A stretch of DNA of 21,110 nt from Patescibacteria group bacterium (GTDB taxonomy: Bacteria > Patescibacteriota > Minisyncoccia > Minisyncoccales > UBA10102). The DNA lies in assembly GCA_018816925.1 (NCBI GenBank), contig JAHIUP010000053.1:1-21110 (forward strand), read 5' to 3'. Every line of letters begins with the position of its first letter. Positions within the stretch are counted from its first letter, which is position 1. Positions 1-6,968 of this stretch are shown one piece after another. The notes under the pieces were generated by a model, which was given only the letters and a program-made list of their open reading frames with translations, was not told where the DNA came from and did no database searches. Position numbers and translations under genes: made by a program.

Positions 1-1
1 A

Positions 2-271
2 ATCCATTATTTACAAGAAAATCCAGAAGAAACTTCCACTGCGGACTATGAACAAAAACTAATGCATATCAGTGCCAAATCCGCCTTATGGACTACTTAC
101 AAACCCCCTGAAGATCCAGAGCTACTTAGGAGAATTGGAGAAAATACTAATATTGCAATAATCTCTTCTGAAAGTAGCCTCCTAGAGATTGGTTTACGGA
201 TGATGCCAGAAAGAAAATCTCCCTGTGAAAGGCAATTTAATACGCTGATTTCTTCTATTGCTTTCAACTAA
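2..271 (+). CDS. C-terminal part of an unrecognised protein
   Basis: An open frame runs in from the left edge and stops at TAA 269-271, giving at least 89 residues. An internal ATG lies at 62, but the frame is open from base 2, so the real start is probably outside the window. The visible part is hydrophilic and mixed in charge, with no transmembrane segment and no motif I can name. It is AT-richer than the genes on the right. It ends 26 nt before the large secreted protein. It could be the tail of a real gene or a decayed remnant, and no function is proposed. Confidence 0.45.
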   Translation: MHYLQENPEETSTADYEQKLMHISAKSALWTTYKPPEDPELLRRIGENTNIAIISSESSLLEIGLRMMPERKSPCERQFNTLISSIAFN

Positions 272-297
272 TATCACGGACACGAACAAAAGCATTT

Positions 298-3200
298 GTG
301 CGCTTTCTGCTGTACAGCCTGCTACTATTTCTAATCCTACCCTTGCTCGCTAATGCGCAAGAAGCAGGCGATTTTGTCTTATCGAAACAAGAGAGTGTTT
401 CAATCCTAAGTGCTCTGCAGAGTAAGGTTTCGTCTCTTGTCCCAACTGGAAAGATTCTCTCGTATACCGCTCAGGAACAAGGGGCTCTTTCTCTATTGCG
501 CGGCTCTACACGGGAACTAATCATAGACTTTCTGCCCGGTTTTATTGCCACGGAAAGCATAGAGGCCGTGATAAAAACGGCAACGTTCATTTCAAAACTT
601 TCCCAATCTTCTATCAAAGAGTTGCTAGAAGAGCTGGAAAAGAAATCCGTGGAAGAAGCAAATAAAAAAGCTCTGGATTGGCTGTTCGGAAATGACATTC
701 GGGTTGCAAGCGGCAACATAAACACAACCTACAATGATTATCAAAGCAGAAAAGTCCCAGGCAACTTTCAATATACAATGGCCTACGAGTCGCTCGGAGG
801 GGACCGGGCGGAGGTTGTACTTCGTTTCTACTCCTCTGAAACGCTTGGGTACCCAGAAGCAAAGGGCTCTATGGGACAAAGTATAGGGTTTCTAGGAGAT
901 TCCCCACAGCGAGGCGAGTTAGCTCCTTTTATAGTTACTATAAAAACTCAGATTGAACGGTATGGGTTTGGGTGGCGCACCATCTCTTCGCCCGACACTG
1001 AAATAATAGTGGAGTTCCCAGACGAGGTGCCGCGGCTGGCTCTAAGCGAAGAACTCCCCTACCCCCTTGAGAAACAGAAGGCGAGGATACAGAATACGTG
1101 GGCATATATCCAACGCATCCTAGGGGTGCTAGGAGATATGGGCGTAAAAACAGCAGAAGAACTGGGAAACCTAACAAAAAATATAGGTGGGTTCTTTGGA
1201 GATATGTACGGCTCTCTCTTTCAGTCCTCCGTTGCGGATGTAGTCCTTGAAACGGAAAGTGGTCTCCTAAAAACTCTGTCTAACGAGGATAAGGCCGAGA
1301 ATCCGCTTGAGGAACCTGCGCCAGTTCCTCTAGCACAAGAACCAAGACAGGGACAAATCGAGGAAGAGATACTGCCGCCTCTCTTATTTTCCCAAGAAAA
1401 ACAAGATGGCGCGGAGGCCGAGTCAACCAAAGAAACTATGCCGCCAGAAGAAACGGAAGAACCTTTAGCCGAGCGAATACTCCCGCAAGAAAATGAGCAG
1501 GCACAGCAAGAAAAGGACCCATTGACTTCCGAGTTCTCCTGGTGCGCCCCAAATGATACCAGTAATCCGCAACAACTCACCGCTATCTTCAGTAAAATTG
1601 CCTGGATGGGCACAGGGGTTTCTGCGAACGACGAATGGCTGGAACTCGAAAACTCCGCATTTTCCTCCGTGGATCTAGATGGATGGCAACTCCTGGATAA
1701 AGACGGAGACATTCAAGTGCTATTCGGAGACATCCAGGTTGCCCCAAGTGGGAGGTTCCTCCTCGAGCGGACCGACGACTCCAGCAGGCCGGGAATACAG
1801 GCAGACATTATCTACACGGGAGGCCTGCGCAACACAGACGAAGCGCTCTATCTCTTTGATGATACTTGCGTACTCCAGGACAGAGTGCTCGCAAACCCCA
1901 ACTGGCCCGCGGGGAACAATGAAACAAAAGAGGTTATGGCACGGTTCCCTGACCTCTCCTGGGGACCGAAAAAATATGCCCTCTCTGGAGCGGGGGCTTC
2001 TTCCCCTTCACAAAAACAGGAGGAAACACCGGCGCAAGCCAATGAGGAACCGACAATCTGCTCCCAAGAGAACCTTTCTCCTCCCCTCCACTCCCCTATT
2101 CGCCTCAATGAGATCGCCTGGATGGGTACGAAAAACTCCTCCAACGATGAGTGGATTGAGCTAAAGAATGTATCTGCCGAGGAAGCGACGCTCGAGGGCT
2201 GGCAGCTCCTCGATAAAGACAAGCACATCGAGATTGTTTTTAGCTCTCAAGACCACATCCCCGCAAACGGGTTCTTCCTCTTGGAACGCACGGATGATAC
2301 TGCCGTGTCAGAAACCAACGCAGATAAAATCTACACAGGAGCGCTCTCCAATACAGAAGAATCCCTCCGCCTATTCAATGAAGAATGCATCCTGGTTGAC
2401 GAAGTATTTGCCGCGCCTGAATGGCCCGCGGGAACCAATGAGGAAAAACGCACTATGGAGCGAGGAGAAGGCCTCTGGTGGTATACGTATGAAGGGGAGG
2501 AAAAAGAGGGCATCCTCGGTACTCCCAAGAAAGAAAACGAATACAAAGGGTCTCTGGAAATGGAGGTCTCTTATTCAGACACCACTCCTCCGGAAGCGAG
2601 CTTTGCCGCTCTTCTCAAGACACACACTAGCACGGACTTTACTCTCTCGTGGAGCGCCCATGATCCGCTTGGAACCGTAACGCCAAGCGGACTGGATGGA
2701 TTCAGTATTCTGTATACCGTAACCCCGGAACGAGACGGGGTCTTTCTTTCGTATTGGGATGAGATTTCCTGGATAGATTGGCTTGCTGGATCGGCAGGCG
2801 CCCTCTCCCTTGATTCTCTCACCGCTTCCGTCAGTGTCTCGGGAAGGGACGGCTTCTCTTATCTCTTTTCCCTCACCGCAAAAGACAAAGCAGGCAACTC
2901 GAGCGAAACAGAAACATCCATTGCAATAGAGCTCGCCAAGAGCGTGGTTATCAATGAGGTGGCTTGGATGGGCACCGCCGCCTCCCCTAACGAGGAATGG
3001 ATTGAGCTGTTTAACTCGCGGGAAGAAACAATGAGCATTGCGGGATGGGAACTACGCGCAAGAGACGGAACCCCTTCCGTACAGCTCACGGGCTCAATTC
3101 CCTCCCAAGGATACTATGTGCTAGAACGCACAGACGACACCCCCATCTCCAATCAAGAAGCGGCTCTAACGTACACGGGGGCCCTGGAGAACACCGGAGA

Positions 3201-4815
3201 AACCCTGGAACTCTTTGATGCCGGAGGCGTTCTCCTCGATTCCATCCTCATGGAAGAGGGCTGGGTAAAGGGAAACAACGAGGAGAAACGCACTATGGAA
3301 CGGATAAACCCAGAAAAATCTGGAAGCGACCCAGAGAACTGGGAAACGAACATTCTCGTGGTGCGAAACGGAGAGGACTCACAAGGAAACCCCATCAACG
3401 GAACGCCAGGCAAACAAAATAGCGTATCTTTTGACATAACCCCCGTGCCCTACCTTGACCAAGCGCTCTTTAAAGAACGAGAAGAGGTTCTCTTGCCAAC
3501 ATTTGCAAGCCCCTATGAAACAAAGTACGGAATGAACGTGCCCGAAGATGGAATTCTTGTGCTTGAACCGGGCGTGGAAATCCACTTTGGCAGTACCGCC
3601 TCGCTTGATGTTGCGGGAACTCTTCTCGCCATAGGAACGCAAGAAAAAAACATTCTGCTCACTGCTACGCCCGGCTCCTGGGACGGACTGAAATTTACTT
3701 CTTCCAGCTCCGGCTCTGAACTTCATTTTGCGCGCATTGAACAGGCGGCGCATAAGGGACGGCCAGCCAGATATACCTCGGTGTCGGTACGAGACAGCAG
3801 TGTGACGTTCAAGAATGTGGAAATCACGAGCGGAGGGAGGAATCATCGTCTTTACCTGGAAAACTCTGATTCTCTTATTGAGGACTCTCTTTTGAGCGGG
3901 GCGAACTACCAAAGCGGCTCCAGCGCTTCTTCTGCAATCTACGTTGCGGGAGGGAACCCCACGATTCGGGGCTCTACTATCACAGACAGCAACAGCGGCA
4001 TCCAAATAGAGGGGGCGGCAAACCCGATTATTGAGAACAACTTCTTTTCCGGCAGTACGGTCGCCGGCATCTATTCCCCTGCGGCAACGGAAGCGGTCAT
4101 TAAAGGAAATACGTTCCAGGATAACTACGTAGCAATCCGTTTGAGCGGACGGGCGCAACCAGAAATTTCAGGGAACACCGCGGATGGGAACACATTCAAT
4201 GGAATCGTGATGACAAGCGGAATCAACGAAGACCGCACTTGGAAATTTCAGGAGCTTCCGTACATCATTGAAAGCTTCTCTGTGGATGAAGGCGCGACGC
4301 TTGCCATAGAGCCCGGAGTTGTGGTGCAGTTCGGGAAATACTCAAATAGCGTGGGTACGCGGCTGGTCCTTTCGGTAATGGGCGCCCTTGAAGCAAATGG
4401 CACGCAGGAAAAGCCCATTATTTTCACGCGCGTCCCCAGCTCCACAAAATGGCACTGGATTCAATTCTTCCCGGAAAGCACGGGCTCCATTTTAGAACAC
4501 GTGAAGGTAGAGCACGGAGGCGCGAAGGTCTCGATTCCGGGAGGTACCCACGTCGGGCCCGGAGCCATGCTCTACGTGGAAGAGTCAAAGCTTGAGCTTT
4601 TCCATACGGAGTTAAGCGAAAGCGTAAACGCGGGACTTCGCTTTACAAGTGGAGCCGCGATCTCTGGAACCGATGTTGCCTTCCTTAACAACAAATACGG
4701 CATCCACCTGCCCGCGAGCGAAGGAGCATGCCCCGCTCTTGTCAACGTAACCATGCAAGGCAATGAAGAAAACCTCTACCCTCCTTCTGCCTCCTGTCTC
4801 TTCCCCGAGGAATAA
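298..4815 (+). CDS. Giant secreted protein with three lamin-tail domains and a duplicated right-handed beta-helix
   Basis: A GTG start at 298 gives 1505 residues. A classic signal peptide (hydrophobic residues 3-17, cleavage after ANA20) shows export. Residues about 22-330 are of unknown fold, and a Pro/Glu/Gln-rich linker follows to about 430. Three lamin-tail domains lie near 434-560, 602-748 and 882-1043. Each has the pattern (I/V)AWMGT..S.N(D/E)EW(I/L)EL, an ERTDD turn and a W.(A/K)G.NEEK ending. Between LTD2 and LTD3 (about 760-878) is an Ig/FnIII-like segment with a DKAGNSSE-type turn. The C-terminal third is parallel beta-helix. It holds two copies of a module with EPGV...FG...GTQEK (about 1065-1150 and 1320-1406), separated by PbH1-like rungs of the I.GNTF type. 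There is no C-terminal anchor or LPXTG. LTD and beta-helix domains are common in surface adhesins and in secreted enzyme-associated proteins, so a role at the cell surface (attachment or polymer binding) is inferred. No clear Shine-Dalgarno precedes the GTG. Confidence 0.9.
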   Translation: MRFLLYSLLLFLILPLLANAQEAGDFVLSKQESVSILSALQSKVSSLVPTGKILSYTAQEQGALSLLRGSTRELIIDFLPGFIATESIEAVIKTATFISKLSQSSIKELLEELEKKSVEEANKKALDWLFGNDIRVASGNINTTYNDYQSRKVPGNFQYTMAYESLGGDRAEVVLRFYSSETLGYPEAKGSMGQSIGFLGDSPQRGELAPFIVTIKTQIERYGFGWRTISSPDTEIIVEFPDEVPRLALSEELPYPLEKQKARIQNTWAYIQRILGVLGDMGVKTAEELGNLTKNIGGFFGDMYGSLFQSSVADVVLETESGLLKTLSNEDKAENPLEEPAPVPLAQEPRQGQIEEEILPPLLFSQEKQDGAEAESTKETMPPEETEEPLAERILPQENEQAQQEKDPLTSEFSWCAPNDTSNPQQLTAIFSKIAWMGTGVSANDEWLELENSAFSSVDLDGWQLLDKDGDIQVLFGDIQVAPSGRFLLERTDDSSRPGIQADIIYTGGLRNTDEALYLFDDTCVLQDRVLANPNWPAGNNETKEVMARFPDLSWGPKKYALSGAGASSPSQKQEETPAQANEEPTICSQENLSPPLHSPIRLNEIAWMGTKNSSNDEWIELKNVSAEEATLEGWQLLDKDKHIEIVFSSQDHIPANGFFLLERTDDTAVSETNADKIYTGALSNTEESLRLFNEECILVDEVFAAPEWPAGTNEEKRTMERGEGLWWYTYEGEEKEGILGTPKKENEYKGSLEMEVSYSDTTPPEASFAALLKTHTSTDFTLSWSAHDPLGTVTPSGLDGFSILYTVTPERDGVFLSYWDEISWIDWLAGSAGALSLDSLTASVSVSGRDGFSYLFSLTAKDKAGNSSETETSIAIELAKSVVINEVAWMGTAASPNEEWIELFNSREETMSIAGWELRARDGTPSVQLTGSIPSQGYYVLERTDDTPISNQEAALTYTGALENTGETLELFDAGGVLLDSILMEEGWVKGNNEEKRTMERINPEKSGSDPENWETNILVVRNGEDSQGNPINGTPGKQNSVSFDITPVPYLDQALFKEREEVLLPTFASPYETKYGMNVPEDGILVLEPGVEIHFGSTASLDVAGTLLAIGTQEKNILLTATPGSWDGLKFTSSSSGSELHFARIEQAAHKGRPARYTSVSVRDSSVTFKNVEITSGGRNHRLYLENSDSLIEDSLLSGANYQSGSSASSAIYVAGGNPTIRGSTITDSNSGIQIEGAANPIIENNFFSGSTVAGIYSPAATEAVIKGNTFQDNYVAIRLSGRAQPEISGNTADGNTFNGIVMTSGINEDRTWKFQELPYIIESFSVDEGATLAIEPGVVVQFGKYSNSVGTRLVLSVMGALEANGTQEKPIIFTRVPSSTKWHWIQFFPESTGSILEHVKVEHGGAKVSIPGGTHVGPGAMLYVEESKLELFHTELSESVNAGLRFTSGAAISGTDVAFLNNKYGIHLPASEGACPALVNVTMQGNEENLYPPSASCLFPEE

Positions 4816-4848
4816 CACACATAACTTGGCTAAACCAAGTTATGCGTG
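4816..4848. repeat. 33-bp hairpin directly after the stop codon (left copy of a repeat pair)
   Basis: CACACATAACTTGG, loop CTAAA, then CCAAGTTATGCGTG: 14-bp arms with one mismatch (A19/C45), starting at the base after the TAA. It lacks a U-tract on the + strand, so it is a weak candidate terminator. A related hairpin at 6132-6158 has the same arms but the complementary loop (TTTAG). Confidence 0.75.
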
Positions 4849-4886
4849 CCCTGTGGATTACTGCTATAGCGCCTCTTTCTACCCTC

Positions 4887-4895
4887 TGCTAGAAT
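4887..4895 (+). promoter_or_regulatory. Extended -10 promoter for the small two-gene operon
   Basis: TGC-TAGAAT at 4887-4895 fits an extended -10 (TGn-TATAAT, 5 of 6 in the hexamer). No convincing -35 lies 17 nt upstream. The predicted start of transcription is near 4902, about 20 nt before the ATG at 4922. Confidence 0.4.
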
Positions 4896-4921
4896 TAATG
4901 GAGATATAAACACCTAAGAAC

Positions 4922-5197
4922 ATGGGTGACGAAGACCTCATCAAGCAAGCGGATATCCAAAGAATAGCTGAAGTAGGTTCTCAGATCTACGAGGAGGTGA
5001 AGCATGAATATGAACCTCAATCAAGGGGGAAATTTTTGGCTATTGATATCGAGAGTAGAGATGTATATCTTGGAGAAAATTCAAGCGAAGCGGTTGAGCA
5101 CGCTCGGGCAAAGCACCCCCAGAAGGTATTCTATGTAGTCAAAGTTGGCTCTTCTGCTTCTGAGGTCCTCGCTGGCCTTCAAAAGGTAGAAGTATGA
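4922..5197 (+). CDS. Small DUF5678-like protein, first gene of a pair with an aspartic protease
   Basis: 91 residues from ATG 4922. The N-terminal 35 residues are acidic and probably helical. The C-terminal half carries the pattern GKFLAID.ES...Y.GE.S.EA...A...P...FY.VK(V/I)G, which resembles the short beta-rich DUF5678-type family. I assign that family from memory of its pattern, with moderate confidence. The stop overlaps the start of the next gene (ATGA, 5194-5197), so the two are translationally coupled and probably work together. There are no catalytic motifs and no membrane segment. Plausible roles are a partner, substrate or inhibitor of the coupled protease, which is inference only. 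Base composition is AT-richer than the large gene upstream, consistent with a separately acquired cassette. Confidence 0.75.
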   Translation: MGDEDLIKQADIQRIAEVGSQIYEEVKHEYEPQSRGKFLAIDIESRDVYLGENSSEAVEHARAKHPQKVFYVVKVGSSASEVLAGLQKVEV

Positions 5198-5571
5198 TTC
5201 AGGGTGGATTTCGAGGAGACGGTATTCCCGTGGTGCCGCTGATTGTTGGTTGGAAATCGGGAGTGCAGGAAATCATAGCAATGCTCGACACGGGTTTTAG
5301 TGGTGAACTGAAAGTTCCCCCTGAAGTGAAAAAGGAACTTGGCCTTGTCACCACACATATACAACCAACACTTTTAGCGAATAATCAAATTGAACAGAGT
5401 GAAGCTGCGTTAGCGTATGCATCTCTTGAGGGAGCAACCGAGGAAGTTACCGTTCTCATAACCCCAGGATTTCCCGCAATAGGTTCTGGATTACTACGGC
5501 GGCTCAATTTTGCACTCGCCATCAATTTTAGGAAAAACATAGTGACCCTAGAGAAGCTGGGAGATTCTTAG
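5194..5571 (+). CDS. Retropepsin-like clan AA aspartic protease, single domain
   Basis: 125 residues from an ATG that overlaps the previous stop codon. Residues 30-37 read MLDTGFSG, the catalytic D32-T-G of clan AA aspartic proteases, followed by a short strand and helix (LKVPPEV). Near the C-terminus, GSGLLRRLNFALAINF matches the hydrophobic GxxLL..(F/L)....DF segment that closes the family's fold. One DTG per chain means it should act as a homodimer, as retropepsins do. There is no signal peptide or membrane segment, so it is cytoplasmic. A good terminator follows 27 nt later, which makes this a two-gene operon. The substrate is unknown. The coupled upstream protein is the obvious candidate partner or substrate, by inference from the overlap. 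The fold and catalytic motif are quite secure, the role is not. Confidence 0.85.
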   Translation: MIQGGFRGDGIPVVPLIVGWKSGVQEIIAMLDTGFSGELKVPPEVKKELGLVTTHIQPTLLANNQIEQSEAALAYASLEGATEEVTVLITPGFPAIGSGLLRRLNFALAINFRKNIVTLEKLGDS

Positions 5572-5597
5572 TATTTTTTACCTCAATAAACCCAAAG

Positions 5598-5620
5598 AAT
5601 CGCCAAGCGGGCGGTTTTTT
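5598..5620 (+). terminator. Rho-independent terminator after the protease gene
   Basis: AATCGCC, loop AAGCG, GGCGGTT, continuing into TTTT: a GC-rich core with one T-G pair, A-run before and six T's after. It ends the 4922-5571 operon. Confidence 0.75.
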
Positions 5621-5657
5621 GTAGGCGTTGCAAAGGTATTGAACCATTACGATGATA

Positions 5658-5685
5658 TTGACAATTGTTGACTTTATTTTAAGAT
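5658..5685 (+). promoter_or_regulatory. Sigma-70-type promoter for the zinc-ribbon membrane gene
   Basis: Perfect -35 TTGACA at 5658-5663, 16-nt spacer, -10 TAAGAT at 5680-5685. Transcription should begin near 5692, leaving a 25-nt leader that carries the GGAGGT ribosome site at 5707-5712. Confidence 0.6.
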
Positions 5686-5716
5686 AAACTTGCACATTCA
5701 CATTACGGAGGTAAAA

Positions 5717-5974
5717 ATGGCTACGGTTGTTTGTACGGGGTGTAATAGAACGGTAGAATTTAGCGGGTATGAGGGATCTTGTTCAAGCTGTGGTCGCAAG
5801 TTTAAAATAGATAAGTATGGGTTACCCTCTGGCTATATGAGCCAAACGGAGGATTTTCTCTACCGTTTCTTATTCCTTCCCATTGTCTATATTTTTTTGC
5901 TTGGTTTGGGAGGGTTGATACTCATTGGGATCATCAATGTGCTCATAAAGACAGTCCTTTACTTCTTGGGATAA
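5717..5974 (+). CDS. Small zinc-ribbon membrane protein
   Basis: 85 residues. I prefer the ATG at 5717 over the in-frame ATG at 5690, because GGAGGT (5707-5712) sits 4 nt before it and because 5690 lies at the edge of the predicted transcription start. The N-terminus has two CxxC knuckles (CTGC at 6-9 and CSSC at 22-25), a typical rubredoxin-like zinc ribbon. The C-terminal half (about 46-85) is very hydrophobic, with room for two membrane helices (LFLPIVYIFLLG... and ...LILIGIINVLI). The ribbon would face one side of the membrane. Such proteins are widespread and mostly uncharacterised, so no function is assigned. It has its own promoter and a following hairpin terminator, so it is a single-gene unit. 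It shares the AT-richer cassette with the two genes before it. Confidence 0.75.
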   Translation: MATVVCTGCNRTVEFSGYEGSCSSCGRKFKIDKYGLPSGYMSQTEDFLYRFLFLPIVYIFLLGLGGLILIGIINVLIKTVLYFLG

Positions 5975-6033
5975 CTTTCCCTCATAGTGAATTCAAGAGG
6001 AATTACGCAAAAATGGAACGTTCTCCACCAAGG

Positions 6034-6060
6034 GGCGCCGATCACAATTAGACGGCGCCT
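6034..6060 (+). terminator. Hairpin terminator after the zinc-ribbon gene
   Basis: GGCGCCG (6034-6040), 12-nt loop, CGGCGCC (6053-6059), then TTTAATT. A strong 7-bp GC stem with only a short T-run, so probably a moderate terminator. Confidence 0.55.
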
Positions 6061-6112
6061 TTAATTATGAATAACTTAGTTCAGTTGAGCATGCCCCGTA
6101 CCGAACTTGCCT

Positions 6113-6158
6113 TATGTGTGAAGACCAGCTTCACACATACTTGGTTTAGCCAAGTTAT
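6113..6158. repeat. Two overlapping hairpins, including the right copy of the 4816 repeat
   Basis: First hairpin: TATGTGTGAAG (6113-6123), loop ACCAG, CTTCACACATA (6129-6139), an 11-bp perfect stem. Second: ACTTGG (6139-6144), loop TTTAG, CCAAGT (6150-6155) followed by TAT. The second shares CACACATA and CCAAGTTAT with the hairpin at 4816-4848 but has the complementary loop. The two hairpins share the arm near 6132-6139, so only one can form at a time. Confidence 0.7.
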
Positions 6159-6163
6159 CCACA

Positions 6164-6187
6164 GAAAAATAGGCCTACTAGGCCTAT
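6164..6187 (-). terminator. Terminator of the minus-strand proteostasis genes
   Basis: On the - strand: ATAGGCC, loop TAGTA, GGCCTAT, then a T-run (6165-6169). It lies 55 nt past the stop codon at 6242. A second small hairpin, CTAGGT-TCG-ACCTAG (6189-6203), lies just before it in the same transcript. Confidence 0.6.
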
Positions 6188-6241
6188 CCTAGGTTCGACC
6201 TAGTTTCACAACAAGTTTTTAAAGAAACCTAGTTCTTCCTT

Positions 6242-6964
6242 CTAAAGCCCGAGGAAGGAGCGGAGAACGGACGCGGAGATGGCGCGGACCGTGCCGTCAG
6301 GAGAAACAATAGCCATACCCGCAATCCTTCCCTCAATCGTGAAGAGGGGGCTGCCGTTGAGGAGCGTGGTATCCATCATGCTCGTGCGAAGCGCTTCCTT
6401 GCTAAGGGACTTTACCACGCCCGCGTTCGCCACGGAAAAGACCTCATCTTCCTCCATAATCTTCCCCGCGAGAAACAGAGTGGTTCCGAGCCGCACCTCT
6501 TCCTCCCTGCTAAACTCCGCGGTGCGCAGACCCGACCGGTCAAGCTTGAGCAAGGCGAGGTTCTTTTGTAGGTCGCGCTTGAGTACTTGGGCGCTCTCTA
6601 TGCCACCCTCCACATATACGGTCTGCGCAGAGCCCGGAGGCACAAGAGTGGCAAGCGTTACCACAAGCCCATCGGAGGTAGCTATAATGCCCGAGCCCTC
6701 AAGTATGGCAACGCCTACCGTGCTCCGCACGCCTACTGCCGTGCGTTGGGCTTGCTCAAGCACCCGCTCCATACCTTCGCCTTCCCGCACAATAATCTGC
6801 TCTATGGGACGTACCACGGTAATGCGCCTGTTCCATTCTTCCACGAACCCCCAACCCTCAAAGGGCTCGTGGGTCGCGAGGTAAGGCAACACAAAGGCCT
6901 GGGCCCATAGCCCTCCGGCGGCGCCCAGACAGAACACGAGGAGAAGAGAAGCTGCTCGTATCAT
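6242..6964 (-). CDS. Membrane-anchored HtrA-like pseudoprotease (catalytic triad lost)
   Basis: 240 residues. Residues 3-22 form an uncleaved signal anchor or signal peptide. Residues 45-80 are a short coiled segment, and 85-238 are a trypsin-like (S1C) fold. The fold aligns with the active HtrA encoded two genes upstream. GSGIIATSDGLVVT matches GSGFIVSADGLLVT, NLALLKL matches DLAILQI, and NGSPLF..EGRIAGM matches SGGPLL..VGEVIGI. In this alignment all three catalytic residues are replaced: His by T106, Asp by N135 and Ser by N203. It also lacks a PDZ domain. It should therefore bind but not cut, outside the membrane. It starts 4 nt after clpB and is the last gene of the operon. The frame is intact and the fold motifs are kept, so this looks like a maintained pseudoenzyme, not a decaying gene. 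Confidence 0.8.
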   Translation of the reverse strand: MIRAASLLLVFCLGAAGGLWAQAFVLPYLATHEPFEGWGFVEEWNRRITVVRPIEQIIVREGEGMERVLEQAQRTAVGVRSTVGVAILEGSGIIATSDGLVVTLATLVPPGSAQTVYVEGGIESAQVLKRDLQKNLALLKLDRSGLRTAEFSREEEVRLGTTLFLAGKIMEEDEVFSVANAGVVKSLSKEALRTSMMDTTLLNGSPLFTIEGRIAGMAIVSPDGTVRAISASVLRSFLGL

Positions 6965-6968
6965 AGGG

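Noticed and set aside
3379..4158. 259-codon - strand open frame inside the LTD/beta-helix gene
   Set aside because: Low-complexity, basic shadow translation of beta-helix codons, with no start signals.
4816..4848. Similarity of the palindrome (ATAACTT...AAGTTAT) to the ends of loxP, and its 33-bp size
   Set aside because: Only the outer 7 bases match and the core and spacing differ. No recombinase gene is visible, so it is kept as an unnamed hairpin repeat.
4816..6158. Integron cassette with attC sites
   Set aside because: The arms do not fit the RYYYAAC/GTTRRRY core and no integrase is present.
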